64,000 bases of DNA from the NCBI GenBank assembly GCA_963771985.1, contig CAVYVO010000010.1, positions 322,506-386,505 on the forward strand, written 5' to 3'. Positions 7,907 to 15,510 of the stretch are shown piece after piece. The notes beneath the pieces were generated by a model. The model searched no databases, was not told where the DNA came from, and saw only the letters and a program-made list of their open reading frames with translations. Numbering within the stretch: position 1 is the stretch's first letter; each line of letters starts with the position of its first letter. Both the position numbers and the translations under genes were made by a program. The DNA comes from Trebonia sp963771985. Lineage in GTDB: Bacteria > Actinomycetota > Actinomycetes > Streptosporangiales > Streptosporangiaceae.

Positions 7907-8884
7907 CTCGGCCCCGCCGATGAGGAAATAGTGCCGCTGATCTATGAACGGCACAACTCGGTAACGCCCTGGCTCACTAACCCGGCTGGAATCCGGCGAC
8001 GCATTACGAGAGGCATGCGCCTAGGCTTCGTGCGCGCTACCTGCACCGATGCCGCAAGCTATCGCACAGATAGCGCTGTCTGCGCTGGGATTTCGCGGTG
8101 ACCCGTTCCACGACCCGTTCCACGGCGGAAGCCGCCCACGCCGCTCCAGCTACTCCACCTAGCACCCTAGGATTCTGCATTCGAGCCTGGCTATGGACCT
8201 GGAGAACTTTCTGTACGACTTCAAGGGCGCGCCTTCGGCACGCCAGCGCCAGGCCTGAGCCCGGACGTAGCGCAGGAGAGCGCGACGTGACCGGGAACGG
8301 AAGCGCGTGAACTGAGACGGGGAGCACCACCAGGGCCAGGGCCTCAGCGGGGAATGGGCGGGGGACGGTCCGCGCCCGTGGCGTCGGCCTGCCGCGTCCT
8401 CTCTGCGCGGGGGCGCGCCGAGGACGCGGCGCCGAGCGCCGGGCGGCTGTCCCCGCTTCCCGCAGGCCGGTGGTGACCCGCCGTTACGCGCCACCGGCAC
8501 CGCGCGGCGCGCAGACCAGGCCTAGCCGTCGCGGCGTGTCGGCGGGCCTGCGGCCGGGAGAAGTGCCACAGCGTGCGGGCTTCTCCCTTCACACCCGGCG
8601 CGAGATTATCCGGGGGGCGGTCAGTTGCCGTCAAGGGCGCTCCCTCTGGTCGCGTCGCCTGCGGCGATGGCGCAAGCGCCACCCTTGAGCAGCAACTGAC
8701 CGCGAGGCCCCCGGACCCCGTAAGCGCCTGTCGGGTTGAGGGGAGGAACGGGCGAAGCCCTTCGCACTATCGGAAAGACGAGGCAGAGCGAGGTACCCAT
8801 CCCAAGCACCGGTCATCAAGAGCGGGCTTTTAATCACGATCATCGAGCAACTTTTTTTTTGAGGCCACGCCCAAACCTGTCGAT
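7907..8884. other. ~1-kb interval without a recognisable gene
   Basis: No frame here gives a believable protein. Contents: a 12-bp tandem duplication (ACCCGTTCCACG at 8101-8112 and 8113-8124); a long inverted repeat, 8618-8637 against 8682-8702 (CGGTCAGTTGC..TCAAGGG), enclosing a 44-nt GC-rich loop that can itself fold; and a stretch at 8768-8800 that resembles 10069-10100, downstream of the second small membrane protein gene. It may hold a structured RNA. Confidence 0.3.
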
Positions 8885-8925
8885 CCCCACACATCACACG
8901 TGCTGTGTGGGGAATTTTTTTTTTT
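8885..8925 (+). terminator. Rho-independent terminator with 11-T tract
   Basis: CCCCACAC (8885-8892) pairs perfectly with GTGTGGGG (8905-8912) over a 12-nt loop and is followed by AA and eleven Ts. It works only for plus-strand transcripts, yet no plus-strand gene lies upstream. It overlaps the 3' end of the minus-strand small membrane protein gene. Strong T-tract terminators are unusual in such GC-rich DNA. Confidence 0.75.
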
Positions 8926-9073
8926 GAGAAGGCAGAGCCAGATAAGCAGCTAGGCCACTAGCCATACCGGCACCAAGAACAAGACCCGGAATCAGGTGGC
9001 CATGAGCGAAGCCGACGCATGCGGACATGGTGGCCCCGGCTGCGGCAAGCAGCCCCACCATGCTCCGAGACAT
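8894..9073 (-). CDS. Small two-helix membrane protein, paralogue 1
   Basis: 59 residues starting MSRSMVGLLAAAG from ATG 9073, with GGGAGGGG just upstream. Two hydrophobic stretches (VGLLAAAGATMSACVGF and LIPGLVLGAGMASGLAAYLAL) are separated by HGH, and the tail is basic (SQKKK). A paralogue lies at 10187-10372 (MPRTMVGLLAAVSV, then FHGD), with a similar leader. Short hydrophobic protein, own promoter and an overlapping opposite-strand terminator together suggest a type I toxin-like module; this is inference. It matches no named family that I recognise. Confidence 0.5.
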   Translation of the reverse strand: MSRSMVGLLAAAGATMSACVGFAHGHLIPGLVLGAGMASGLAAYLALPSQKKKFPTQHV

Positions 9074-9094
9074 AGCCCCTCCCGCGCTCACACC

Positions 9095-9123
9095 TATACA
9101 AGGATGGTAGAGCAAGGTGTCAA
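9095..9123 (-). promoter_or_regulatory. Promoter of the small membrane protein gene
   Basis: On the minus strand TTGACA (9118-9123), 17 bases, then TGTATA (9095-9100). This is a near-canonical vegetative promoter 22 bp upstream of the 9073 start. The -10 region and leader (CTATAC, CGCGCT) are partly conserved before the paralogue at 10372. Confidence 0.5.
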
Positions 9124-9290
9124 GATCGGCTTGACGGCGTTCTGTCGCTGGCTCGTGCAGCCTACGTTGCAGTACCGGATGGCCACCAGCGGCCACGAGA
9201 CGCCATAGCAAGACGTATAGCGACATGAGACCGAACTCGCAAAATACCGAGATTTCCGCAGGTAAGGAGGCGTTTTCGCTGGTACTGACG

Positions 9291-9337
9291 TGGAGCCGGT
9301 GAGCGGATTCGAACCGCTGACCTGCCGCTTACAAGTC
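9291..9337 (-). pseudogene. 3' half of a tRNA-Thr(UGU) gene
   Basis: The minus strand reads GACTTGTAAGCGGCAGGTC, then GGTTCGAATCC and ends CCGGCTCCA: anticodon loop with TGT, variable region, T-arm with GTTCGAATC, and acceptor strand. The 5' half is absent. Fragments running from anticodon loop to 3' end are what tRNA-targeting integrases leave at the distal att site. So this is probably an att scar of another element. It abuts the stop codon of the PIN gene. Confidence 0.7.
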
Positions 9338-9794
9338 AGAATACGAAGCCGAGCTCGGCGAGCAGCTCGGTTGTTGTCAGGACTTCCACGCCCTGATCTC
9401 TCGCACGCGCAGCGAGGCGCTTCTCGTTAGTGATGAGGCCGCATCCCTCGTTCAGTGCAGTGTGGGCGATCAGGGCATCCCGTGAGTGCTTAATGTTCCC
9501 GGACCTCAGCGGCTCGAACGTGCCGTCGTCGTCTGACATCACGCGGCAGAAGTTTGCTCGTGAGAAGTTGGCAACAGCGCCGCTCGTAAGGATCGGCCGC
9601 CCAAGGAAGACGAGCAGGTTGAGCAGCCGCTGACGCGTTTCCAGGTCAGGTGTCGCGGCGATCTCATCAACGGTGATGTGGGTGTAAAGGACCTCCAGGC
9701 TCCCTGAGCTGACGGCCTGGTCGAGGGTCTCGAATGCGCCGGACCTGGTGAGCAGGGGATCGAGGGCGTTGGAGTCAAGTAGGACACGGCGCAT
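9336..9794 (-). CDS. PIN-domain protein, putative ribonuclease
   Basis: 152 residues. The acidic PIN set is visible: LLDSNALD at the N-terminus (Asp8), VDEI near residue 43, HSRDALIAHTAL (Asp) and ITNEKRL (Asn/Glu) towards the C-terminus. PIN proteins are Mg-dependent RNases, often VapC toxins. No VapB-type antitoxin gene is visible upstream on the same strand, where the interval to 10187 contains only a hairpin. It is either an orphan toxin or regulated in another way. Its stop codon touches the tRNA-Thr fragment. Confidence 0.7.
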   Translation of the reverse strand: MRRVLLDSNALDPLLTRSGAFETLDQAVSSGSLEVLYTHITVDEIAATPDLETRQRLLNLLVFLGRPILTSGAVANFSRANFCRVMSDDDGTFEPLRSGNIKHSRDALIAHTALNEGCGLITNEKRLAARARDQGVEVLTTTELLAELGFVF

Positions 9795-9936
9795 TGCTGG
9801 ACGCTATCGCGATCACCGGTTGGCCGTGCCACGTGCGTGCCAGGATGCGCGGGAATCCAAAGTCATTGAGCGGTCACCAGCGACACGGCATGTAGAGTCC
9901 GACCTGGGAAACAGCAGGCCAAGACGAGCGCGAAAC

Positions 9937-9971
9937 GACCTCCTAAACGGTGGGTCACCGCTTAGGAGGTC
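9937..9971. repeat. 16-bp inverted repeat
   Basis: GACCTCCTAAACGGTG (9937-9952), three bases, then the reverse complement with one mismatch to 9971. A related sequence (GAAACGACCTTCTAAG, then GGTCACC) recurs at about 10730-10757. Could be a terminator or a protein site; the rest of 9795-10186 shows nothing else. Confidence 0.5.
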
Positions 9972-10186
9972 AGTCGACCGGGACGAAGGGACCCTCCCGC
10001 AGCTCGTCGGTTGCTGCACAACGGCAGACTCCTGAGCAGTGATCTTGCCCGGCAAGTACTCGGCGCCTATCGGAAGGACGGGGCAGGCCGAGGACCTCTT
10101 ATCCGGCAACGGTTTCGGAAGGACAGGGATGCCGCCTGTTACCACATCACCGAAACTGCTGTCAAGATGCGACGGTTTCGGCCATG

Positions 10187-10372
10187 TTAATTCTTCGGCA
10201 TTTTTTTTAGACCGGCCGAGGGAACGCCGGGGGCTGTGAAGTAAGCGACGACACCAGCAGTCGCTGCTGCATCGGCAACCATCAACCAGACGAGATCACC
10301 GTGGAACAACGAGACCAGCGCGGACGTGGCAACAGAGACTGCAGCGAGCAGTCCCACCATCGTCCGGGGCAT
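10187..10372 (-). CDS. Small two-helix membrane protein, paralogue 2
   Basis: 61 residues from ATG 10372, preceded by GGAGGATCAC. The sequence MPRTMVGLLAAVSVATSALV, a short FHGD turn, then LVWLMVADAAATAGVVAYFTA matches the layout of the 8894-9073 protein: identical MVGLLAA core, His-Gly-His/His-Gly-Asp turn and Lys-rich end read from a T-run (10202-10209). A longer in-frame extension to 10831 exists, but the conserved start, leader and ribosome site favour this short form. Function unknown. Confidence 0.5.
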   Translation of the reverse strand: MPRTMVGLLAAVSVATSALVSLFHGDLVWLMVADAAATAGVVAYFTAPGVPSAGLKKMPKN

Positions 10373-10451
10373 GTGATCCTCCGCGCTCTTGCCTATACAG
10401 AAAGATGGTACGGCAAGTTGCCCCATGACGGCTCGATCTGCTGACCAGGCC

Positions 10452-10596
10452 AAGGGCACACGTAGGGCACATGAGCATGGGAAACCGTGCAAACCAGTGA
10501 AAAGAGCCGAGAACCAAAGTCGCAGATCGCTAAGACTCTTCGAAAAAAGAGCAGTTCGCAACACTGCCAAGTCCAGTTCACCAACTAGCGCTATGA
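10452..10596. repeat. Dispersed ~145-bp repeat, copy A
   Basis: Related to 12627-12772 and 19575-19717. Shared landmarks are AGGGCACA, GGGCACATGA, GAACC/GAACT, a TTCGAAAA box and AGTCCAGTTCACCA. The minus-strand translation conserves GELDL, ALFSK and a CA-x-x-VP motif, so it may be the decayed end of a gene. Copies lie between successive cargo modules. Confidence 0.55.
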
Positions 10597-10849
10597 GCGC
10601 CGCATGCTCAAAGCGCCCTCCGTGCCAGCCACATGCCAGAACGGGGTGGAAACCGGAGACACTGAGCTGTAGCCAGACGATGAGCAGACCGGCTCTGATC
10701 AGGAAGACGGCAGGTTGACCCCCTGCGTGAAACGACCTTCTAAGCTGTCGGTCACCACCGAGCCTGACCACCAATGATGACCACAACAGCATCGGATTCA
10801 GACCTGACGCCGGAAGCATCAGCCCTGTCAATGGCTAGTAATGAGAGCG

Positions 10850-12250
10850 TTAAGACATCAAGTCCGGATAACGCTCTCTAAGAGAGTCCACTTCTTCCTG
10901 CCAGCCGCTCATCGTTCCACGAAGAGAGGCAATATTCAGACTGGCCTTCTGTATCTTTTTCAGGGGTCGATCTAGTTCTCGAGAAAATCCAATGACTTGT
11001 TCGATGCTTCGAGTGAATTCCTCAATCACCGAAAATGCCTGTATTGATACGGTAGCCATATCTCTTATCGACTTCAGCCCGTCGATGGCTTCTTCCGGCA
11101 AGTCTCCAGAAGAACTACGAACCTGCTCGACGGCAGTGTTGGCGAGATAGGTCATTTCTCGGAGATCTTTTACCAGCTGGTCGGCAGACTTCACCATCTC
11201 GTCAGCGATTGGAGTCAACTTATTCGCGAGGCGCTGCGAAACGCCGAGCTTCTTGCCGAACGTATCTGCTCGCTGCATCTCTGGGGCGGCAGCGACTACA
11301 GCCTCGTTTAGCTGCTCCATGAGTCGGCCGTATTTTTCCACATTTGAGACCATCTCTGGCAGGTTACTTTCGATAGCCGCCAGCTTGTTCAACGTTCCTT
11401 CTGAAATTTGGGGAACGGCCTTTTCTGTCACATCTTCGGTATTTTCGCTATCCTCGGTCGAAGGCGTGTCGAGTACCTCGTCGATCCTTTCTGCGATCCG
11501 GTCGACGATGACCATCCATGATGAGGTCCCTTCGTCGCTGTAGCGCAGCTGAGAAATGTCGAGCCACTGAAGCTGCTCTAGTCGACCCCAAAGATCATCT
11601 TGGCCGAATTCGTTTGCTATCCGATCAGAAGCCGCGAACAGCAAGGGAATGATCAGCCGAGTGCTGGAATTAGCATCCAGAAACGCCAGAAATTCGCTCA
11701 GCTCTTCTCGGCAAGCAGCGCTTCGAAGGTATGCTGGAGAAATTACAGCCAACAAGATAGAAGAGTCCGAGAGGCCAAGCCGAATCCTATCTCGCCAGTC
11801 ATCACCGGGCTTGATAGATTCGACATCCTTGAATACCCCTACGGTCTTACCTGTAATGCTCTGGTAAGAATTCGCAACGTCGTTCGCTAGTTTCAGGATA
11901 CGACCATAAGACGACTTCTCGTCTATCCGCGCATAAGACAAGAAGACGGAGACTTCGGGTCCTGAATAAGACCGGCGTGGCTGAGCGTTTGGTCGCGTGT
12001 CCGCCCAAAGGTCGCGGAAGGCTTCGACGTCTCCGCCTAGGTGTTCGACCAACTTTTGAGTGACTGGCCATGAAGGAACAGATGTTCCCCTCAAAGCCGC
12101 GTACAGAGTCGTATGGCTAATGCCACCGATCTCCTTGGCCATTGCCCGGGAGCTGGGCTCTCCGGCGCGCACGTGCAGATCGCGGAGAGCGGCCGAGAAT
12201 GCCGCCTCCGGGCTTGTCATCGTGGGGAGTCCATCCGTCCGCTCTGTCAT
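10850..12250 (-). CDS. HTH-TIR domain protein with helical C-terminus
   Basis: 466 residues. An XRE-like HTH occupies about 14-70 (SRAMAKEIGGISHTTLYAAL). A TIR domain runs from about 99 to 245: VSVFLSYARIDEK, then KPGDDWRDRIRLGLSDSS and SPAYLRSAACREELSEF with the likely catalytic Glu near 183. Residues 280-466 are long amphipathic helices of sensor or oligomerisation type. GAGAGAGG lies 11 bases before the ATG. Bacterial TIR domains usually cleave NAD+ when an infection is sensed. GC content is well below the flanking transfer genes, a sign of separate acquisition. It is a single-gene module. Confidence 0.75.
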   Translation of the reverse strand: MTERTDGLPTMTSPEAAFSAALRDLHVRAGEPSSRAMAKEIGGISHTTLYAALRGTSVPSWPVTQKLVEHLGGDVEAFRDLWADTRPNAQPRRSYSGPEVSVFLSYARIDEKSSYGRILKLANDVANSYQSITGKTVGVFKDVESIKPGDDWRDRIRLGLSDSSILLAVISPAYLRSAACREELSEFLAFLDANSSTRLIIPLLFAASDRIANEFGQDDLWGRLEQLQWLDISQLRYSDEGTSSWMVIVDRIAERIDEVLDTPSTEDSENTEDVTEKAVPQISEGTLNKLAAIESNLPEMVSNVEKYGRLMEQLNEAVVAAAPEMQRADTFGKKLGVSQRLANKLTPIADEMVKSADQLVKDLREMTYLANTAVEQVRSSSGDLPEEAIDGLKSIRDMATVSIQAFSVIEEFTRSIEQVIGFSRELDRPLKKIQKASLNIASLRGTMSGWQEEVDSLRERYPDLMS

Positions 12251-12390
12251 CGGCCGAGTTGCCTCTCTCTCGATCCCGGCGTATAGTCGCCGCTGTATGG
12301 AGCTGCCAGGTATGTAAACGTGACAATCAACAACAGATCTTACGACTGCCGGGGGATCAGCCCCGGCTCCTCCTAGGCAGGTGTACTGAG

Positions 12391-12540
12391 TTGTACATCG
12401 TTGTTAAGTTTACATGGATCATCTTCGCTGTTGGCGTCATCGCCGTCACGTTCTGCGCGTGGAAGAAACCAGCCACCATCGCGCCGCTCACCCTGGGGCT
12501 AGCTGCGGCAGCGGTGCTAGCAGTGATCTTGCACCTCTAG
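12391..12540 (+). CDS. Possible small membrane protein
   Basis: 49 residues from a TTG at 12391 to TAG at 12538-12540. Two hydrophobic segments (FTWIIFAVGVIAVTFCAW and IAPLTLGLAAAAVLAVILHL) are separated by KKPAT, again a two-helix layout like the small proteins at 8894 and 10187 but without sequence identity. The start codon is weak and the ribosome site (AGGCAGG) poorly spaced. It is divergent from the TIR gene. Confidence 0.3.
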   Translation: MYIVVKFTWIIFAVGVIAVTFCAWKKPATIAPLTLGLAAAAVLAVILHL

Positions 12541-12626
12541 GCGGCGTGTTAGGTCTTAGCTTGACCACCACAGCTGACCACAACAGGGCCAGACACCAGC
12601 CGTCCAAGGCAGACGACCGATAGGGC

Positions 12627-12772
12627 AAGGGCACATCCAGGGCACACGACCTTCAGAGATGGCCCAAAACAACGAGAAGTGTCCAGAACCAAACTACCAG
12701 CACTTCGCGTCGATTCGAAAAAAGACCAAGTAGCGAGACTGCGACGACGGCCAGTTCACGAACAACTGGTGA
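12627..12772. repeat. Dispersed ~145-bp repeat, copy B
   Basis: Same landmarks as copy A (AAGGGCACA, AGGGCACA, GATTCGAAAAAAGA, GGCCAGTTCACGAAC). The equivalent minus-strand frame contains a stop, so if once coding it is now dead. It lies between the TIR module and the DUF6236 gene. Confidence 0.5.
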
Positions 12773-12936
12773 CCACACCCTCCGAGCGCGGCAAGCCGGG
12801 AGCTGTCGACTTATTGCCCTCCGGAGCCTGTACGCGAGAATAGGCGTGGTGGGGTAGCGTATGAGCATAGCGGACTACCGACGGTAGTCCGGAATTAGCG
12901 TATCGCCAACTTAATTGCAGTGCAGAAAGACAAAGA

Positions 12937-14340
12937 ATGGAACAACCAGCCCGTCTGTCCAGAATTGGCCTCTATTATCCTTACATTCATTTTCGTGATG
13001 AGCGCTGGCTCAAGACTGCCGCCCTTTATTGGCCGCGCATAGCAAGAATCGTAGACGACGATTATCCAATTCATGACTCGGAACTCGTCAAGCGGCTCAT
13101 CGGTGAACTAGACTTTATCGTAAACGTTCAGCCATCTAGTGCTCGGGACTCTCTGGCCGAGCCATTCGCTAAGCTCATTAGCCCTTCATGGCCAGATCGC
13201 TGGCGAATAGCAGCAGATGCGTCTTGGGAACCCGACCAGTCTATGCCAATGGAGGGGACGCGTCCCAGAAGCATACATTCGACTATCTATCCGATAGATG
13301 TCGTGTACTGGGCTACCCCCGCTGAATATCGGTCGCCACTACCTGGTAGGCACATACGTCGGGCGTCCCCGCCCGTTTCCGGTATACACATAAGCGAAAT
13401 ATCTCCGCGACTTTATGACCGCCTCATTCATGAAGGATTTGCTCGTAGGGTCGGTGAAGACTGGATAGGAGTACACCCGGAGTTGGCATGGTTGTACAAG
13501 TGTCACCTGACTGCGGACATAGCCTCCAGCAATAAACTTGCGCCGACTACAGATCAGCTTGAGGCCCATGCGTTTATGTCGGGTCCTTCACTACCAGCTG
13601 GATTCGCAAATACAAGTGAAGCCCAACCAAAGGCCATCGCGGCCCAGTCTGTCGAGACAACATTCGGACTACTTGCGGTTACCGCCGTAATACCAACAGA
13701 TATAGAGAATATCCCTATCGCTAAGATAATTGAGATGCGCAGGCGTTTCAATGCAGAGTTTGATCGGTGGCGACAGTATTCCGACCACCTAAGCGCCGAA
13801 TTGGCTGACCAACTGGGTGACATCGAGTCCCCCGCCGTCTTGTCTGCCTACTTGCAGGACGCGGTGAAACGATACTCTCTCCAGCCCGTTGTGGACCTTC
13901 GCCGAAGTCTTGACTCCTTGGGGCTAGACTCGATGCTCCAGACGGTGAATACGAAATTCGAAGTACCAGCTAGTCTTACAGCGCTCGGTCTGCTAGCGCA
14001 GCCACAACTAGCTGCTGCGGCCGGTATTGCCGCTGGAGCGGTCGCCATTCGACAGGCTGGCCGCAAGAAGGCCGTAGCAGCTCAAATGACACCAGCAGCA
14101 TATTTGCTAAATATCCAGGAAACCCTCGAACGCGAAATCCTGGCTGCAGAGAATCATTCTAACCATGCGCCACATTGCAGGCCTGCGCTGATGCTGGGGT
14201 GCCGGCGTCCTGGCTGGCGGCTACGGTGCGTGGCCGGAGCTGGCGGGGCAGGTCCTGCAGCAATCGGAGGCCGTCAGCGGTCATGGTCAGGCCGCGCCAG
14301 CTACGGGAGGCGCGGTCTAGGACGGCCCACACAAGGGTGA
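12937..14340 (+). CDS. DUF6236 family protein with replaced C-terminus
   Basis: The frame begins MEQPARLSRIGLYYPYIHFRDERWLKTAALYWPRIARI, the typical DUF6236 opening, and continues with IYPIDVVYWA, EISPRLYDRLIHEG and a hydrophobic GLLAQPQLAAAAGIAAGAVAI segment near residue 355. Similarity to a natural protein ends about 14163 (AAENHSNH). The last ~59 residues are an antisense read-through of an IS256-like remnant. No function is established for this family; it recurs in defence-type neighbourhoods. Ribosome site weak (AAGACAAAGA). Confidence 0.6.
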   Translation: MEQPARLSRIGLYYPYIHFRDERWLKTAALYWPRIARIVDDDYPIHDSELVKRLIGELDFIVNVQPSSARDSLAEPFAKLISPSWPDRWRIAADASWEPDQSMPMEGTRPRSIHSTIYPIDVVYWATPAEYRSPLPGRHIRRASPPVSGIHISEISPRLYDRLIHEGFARRVGEDWIGVHPELAWLYKCHLTADIASSNKLAPTTDQLEAHAFMSGPSLPAGFANTSEAQPKAIAAQSVETTFGLLAVTAVIPTDIENIPIAKIIEMRRRFNAEFDRWRQYSDHLSAELADQLGDIESPAVLSAYLQDAVKRYSLQPVVDLRRSLDSLGLDSMLQTVNTKFEVPASLTALGLLAQPQLAAAAGIAAGAVAIRQAGRKKAVAAQMTPAAYLLNIQETLEREILAAENHSNHAPHCRPALMLGCRRPGWRLRCVAGAGGAGPAAIGGRQRSWSGRASYGRRGLGRPTQG

Positions 14341-14380
14341 GGCAGCTGGTCTCGCCAGGCAGCCTGGTGCATGGGCAGAG
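14159..14380 (-). pseudogene. IS256-like transposase, C-terminal remnant
   Basis: The minus strand encodes ETSCLTLVWAVLDRASR followed by SWRGLTMTADGLRLLQDL, which I associate with the C-terminus of actinobacterial IS256-type transposases. Nothing recognisable lies upstream, so this is only the last ~70 residues. It overlaps the altered end of the DUF6236 gene and probably marks the event that truncated it. 14381-14691 shows no gene. Confidence 0.4.
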
Positions 14381-14691
14381 TAATCGCAAGCCCGACTCCC
14401 CGCCTCCGAAGCGGAAGGTCAGACGGTCTGGACCTCCCTCTCCTGCTAACACTGTGCTGACAACGGGTTGTGGAAACATGGCGACGAGCGTGGACGCCGC
14501 AAGCGGCCACCAGGGCGTATAACCCGCTCAGGTGACCCGCGGCGGACCCACGTGGACCGGCAAAGCCTCCTGTAAATAGGAAGTTCGTAGCGCGACGCCA
14601 GTCGTCGAGCCTTGGTGCCCTCTCTTATCTCAAGTCGGCCGCTGGTTCGGTGCTCACACTGCAGCACAGGAGTGGGGACCCATCCGCTCGG

Positions 14692-15210
14692 TTAGTCCCG
14701 GAAGCGCCGCTCATCATCAGCGGTGACGAGGATGCGGCGGACTCCGGCGTCCATCAGAGCGCGTGCCCGGTGCCGACCCTCCTGATACGTCCAGCGTCGT
14801 TTTCCTGGTGACCTCCCGATTTGGATGCCGCAGTCCTCTGACAGCAGCAGCATCGCCGTCATCTGCTCGGCCTCGGTAAGCCCGGCGTCCCGCACCAACT
14901 GGAACATGAGCTCGTCTGCTTCCTCGTCTTCGAGGCCGCGGCGGCTGATCTGTCGGTAGGCCGTGATCACAGCGGCGGCGATCGCGTGGAAATCCTGCCT
15001 GTGGTAATGGCAGCAGTCCTCGACACCACGACGCGGGAAGACCTGGCGGAGCAGACGCTGGCGCCGGGTGATGGGCGGCATCATGCAGCCGTCCCGCCAG
15101 CGCTGATCCTCGGCGAAGGGAGGGTAAATCTGGGGAAGGCGCATCACCCAGATAACTTTGCGACTGTTCATCAGAGCGAGCGAACGACGAAACAACACGA
15201 ACCCGATCAT
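14692..15210 (-). CDS. Conserved hypothetical protein
   Basis: Up to 172 residues; internal ATGs allow starts at 15171 or further in, and none has a good ribosome site. The C-terminal half looks most protein-like: AAAVITAYRQISRRG, MFQLVRDAGLTEAEQMTAMLLLSEDCGI and a closing YQEGRHRARALMDAGVRRILVTADDE. The last motif resembles short proteins in actinobacteria whose role is not known. It sits just before an intact IS701 copy. I do not recognise a domain. Confidence 0.45.
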   Translation of the reverse strand: MIGFVLFRRSLALMNSRKVIWVMRLPQIYPPFAEDQRWRDGCMMPPITRRQRLLRQVFPRRGVEDCCHYHRQDFHAIAAAVITAYRQISRRGLEDEEADELMFQLVRDAGLTEAEQMTAMLLLSEDCGIQIGRSPGKRRWTYQEGRHRARALMDAGVRRILVTADDERRFRD

Positions 15211-15510
15211 CCAGGGAGATAACGCGAAGTGTCAAGATGTACGCGTACGGTGACGGCCTTTCGCATAGCGCGCCGGTTCTAGCGTGGCAGGACGGGAGCG
15301 TGCCCGCTGCGTGCCCGATCGGGCGCGTTCTGCCGGTACTGAGCGGGTACTCAGGGGCAACCGGACACGGCAATTGACCTGCAACATGCTGGTCAGCGGA
15401 GGCATGACAATCCAGTTCCCAAGCTGACACTCGTGAACCAGCGGTGGAGTACAACAACCAGCGCTCGCGACCGCAGTCGTGGCCACCCATGAGCGAACGG
15501 CGCGAGCTAG

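Noticed and set aside
9813..10145. 110-codon minus frame upstream of the PIN gene as its antitoxin
   Set aside because: Runs through the 16-bp hairpin, no ribosome site, and no VapB/AbrB-like motif.
10187..10831. 214-codon frame containing the second small membrane protein
   Set aside because: The ribosome site and the similarity to the 8894-9073 gene support a start at 10372; the upstream part overlaps repeat copy A and lacks a start signal.
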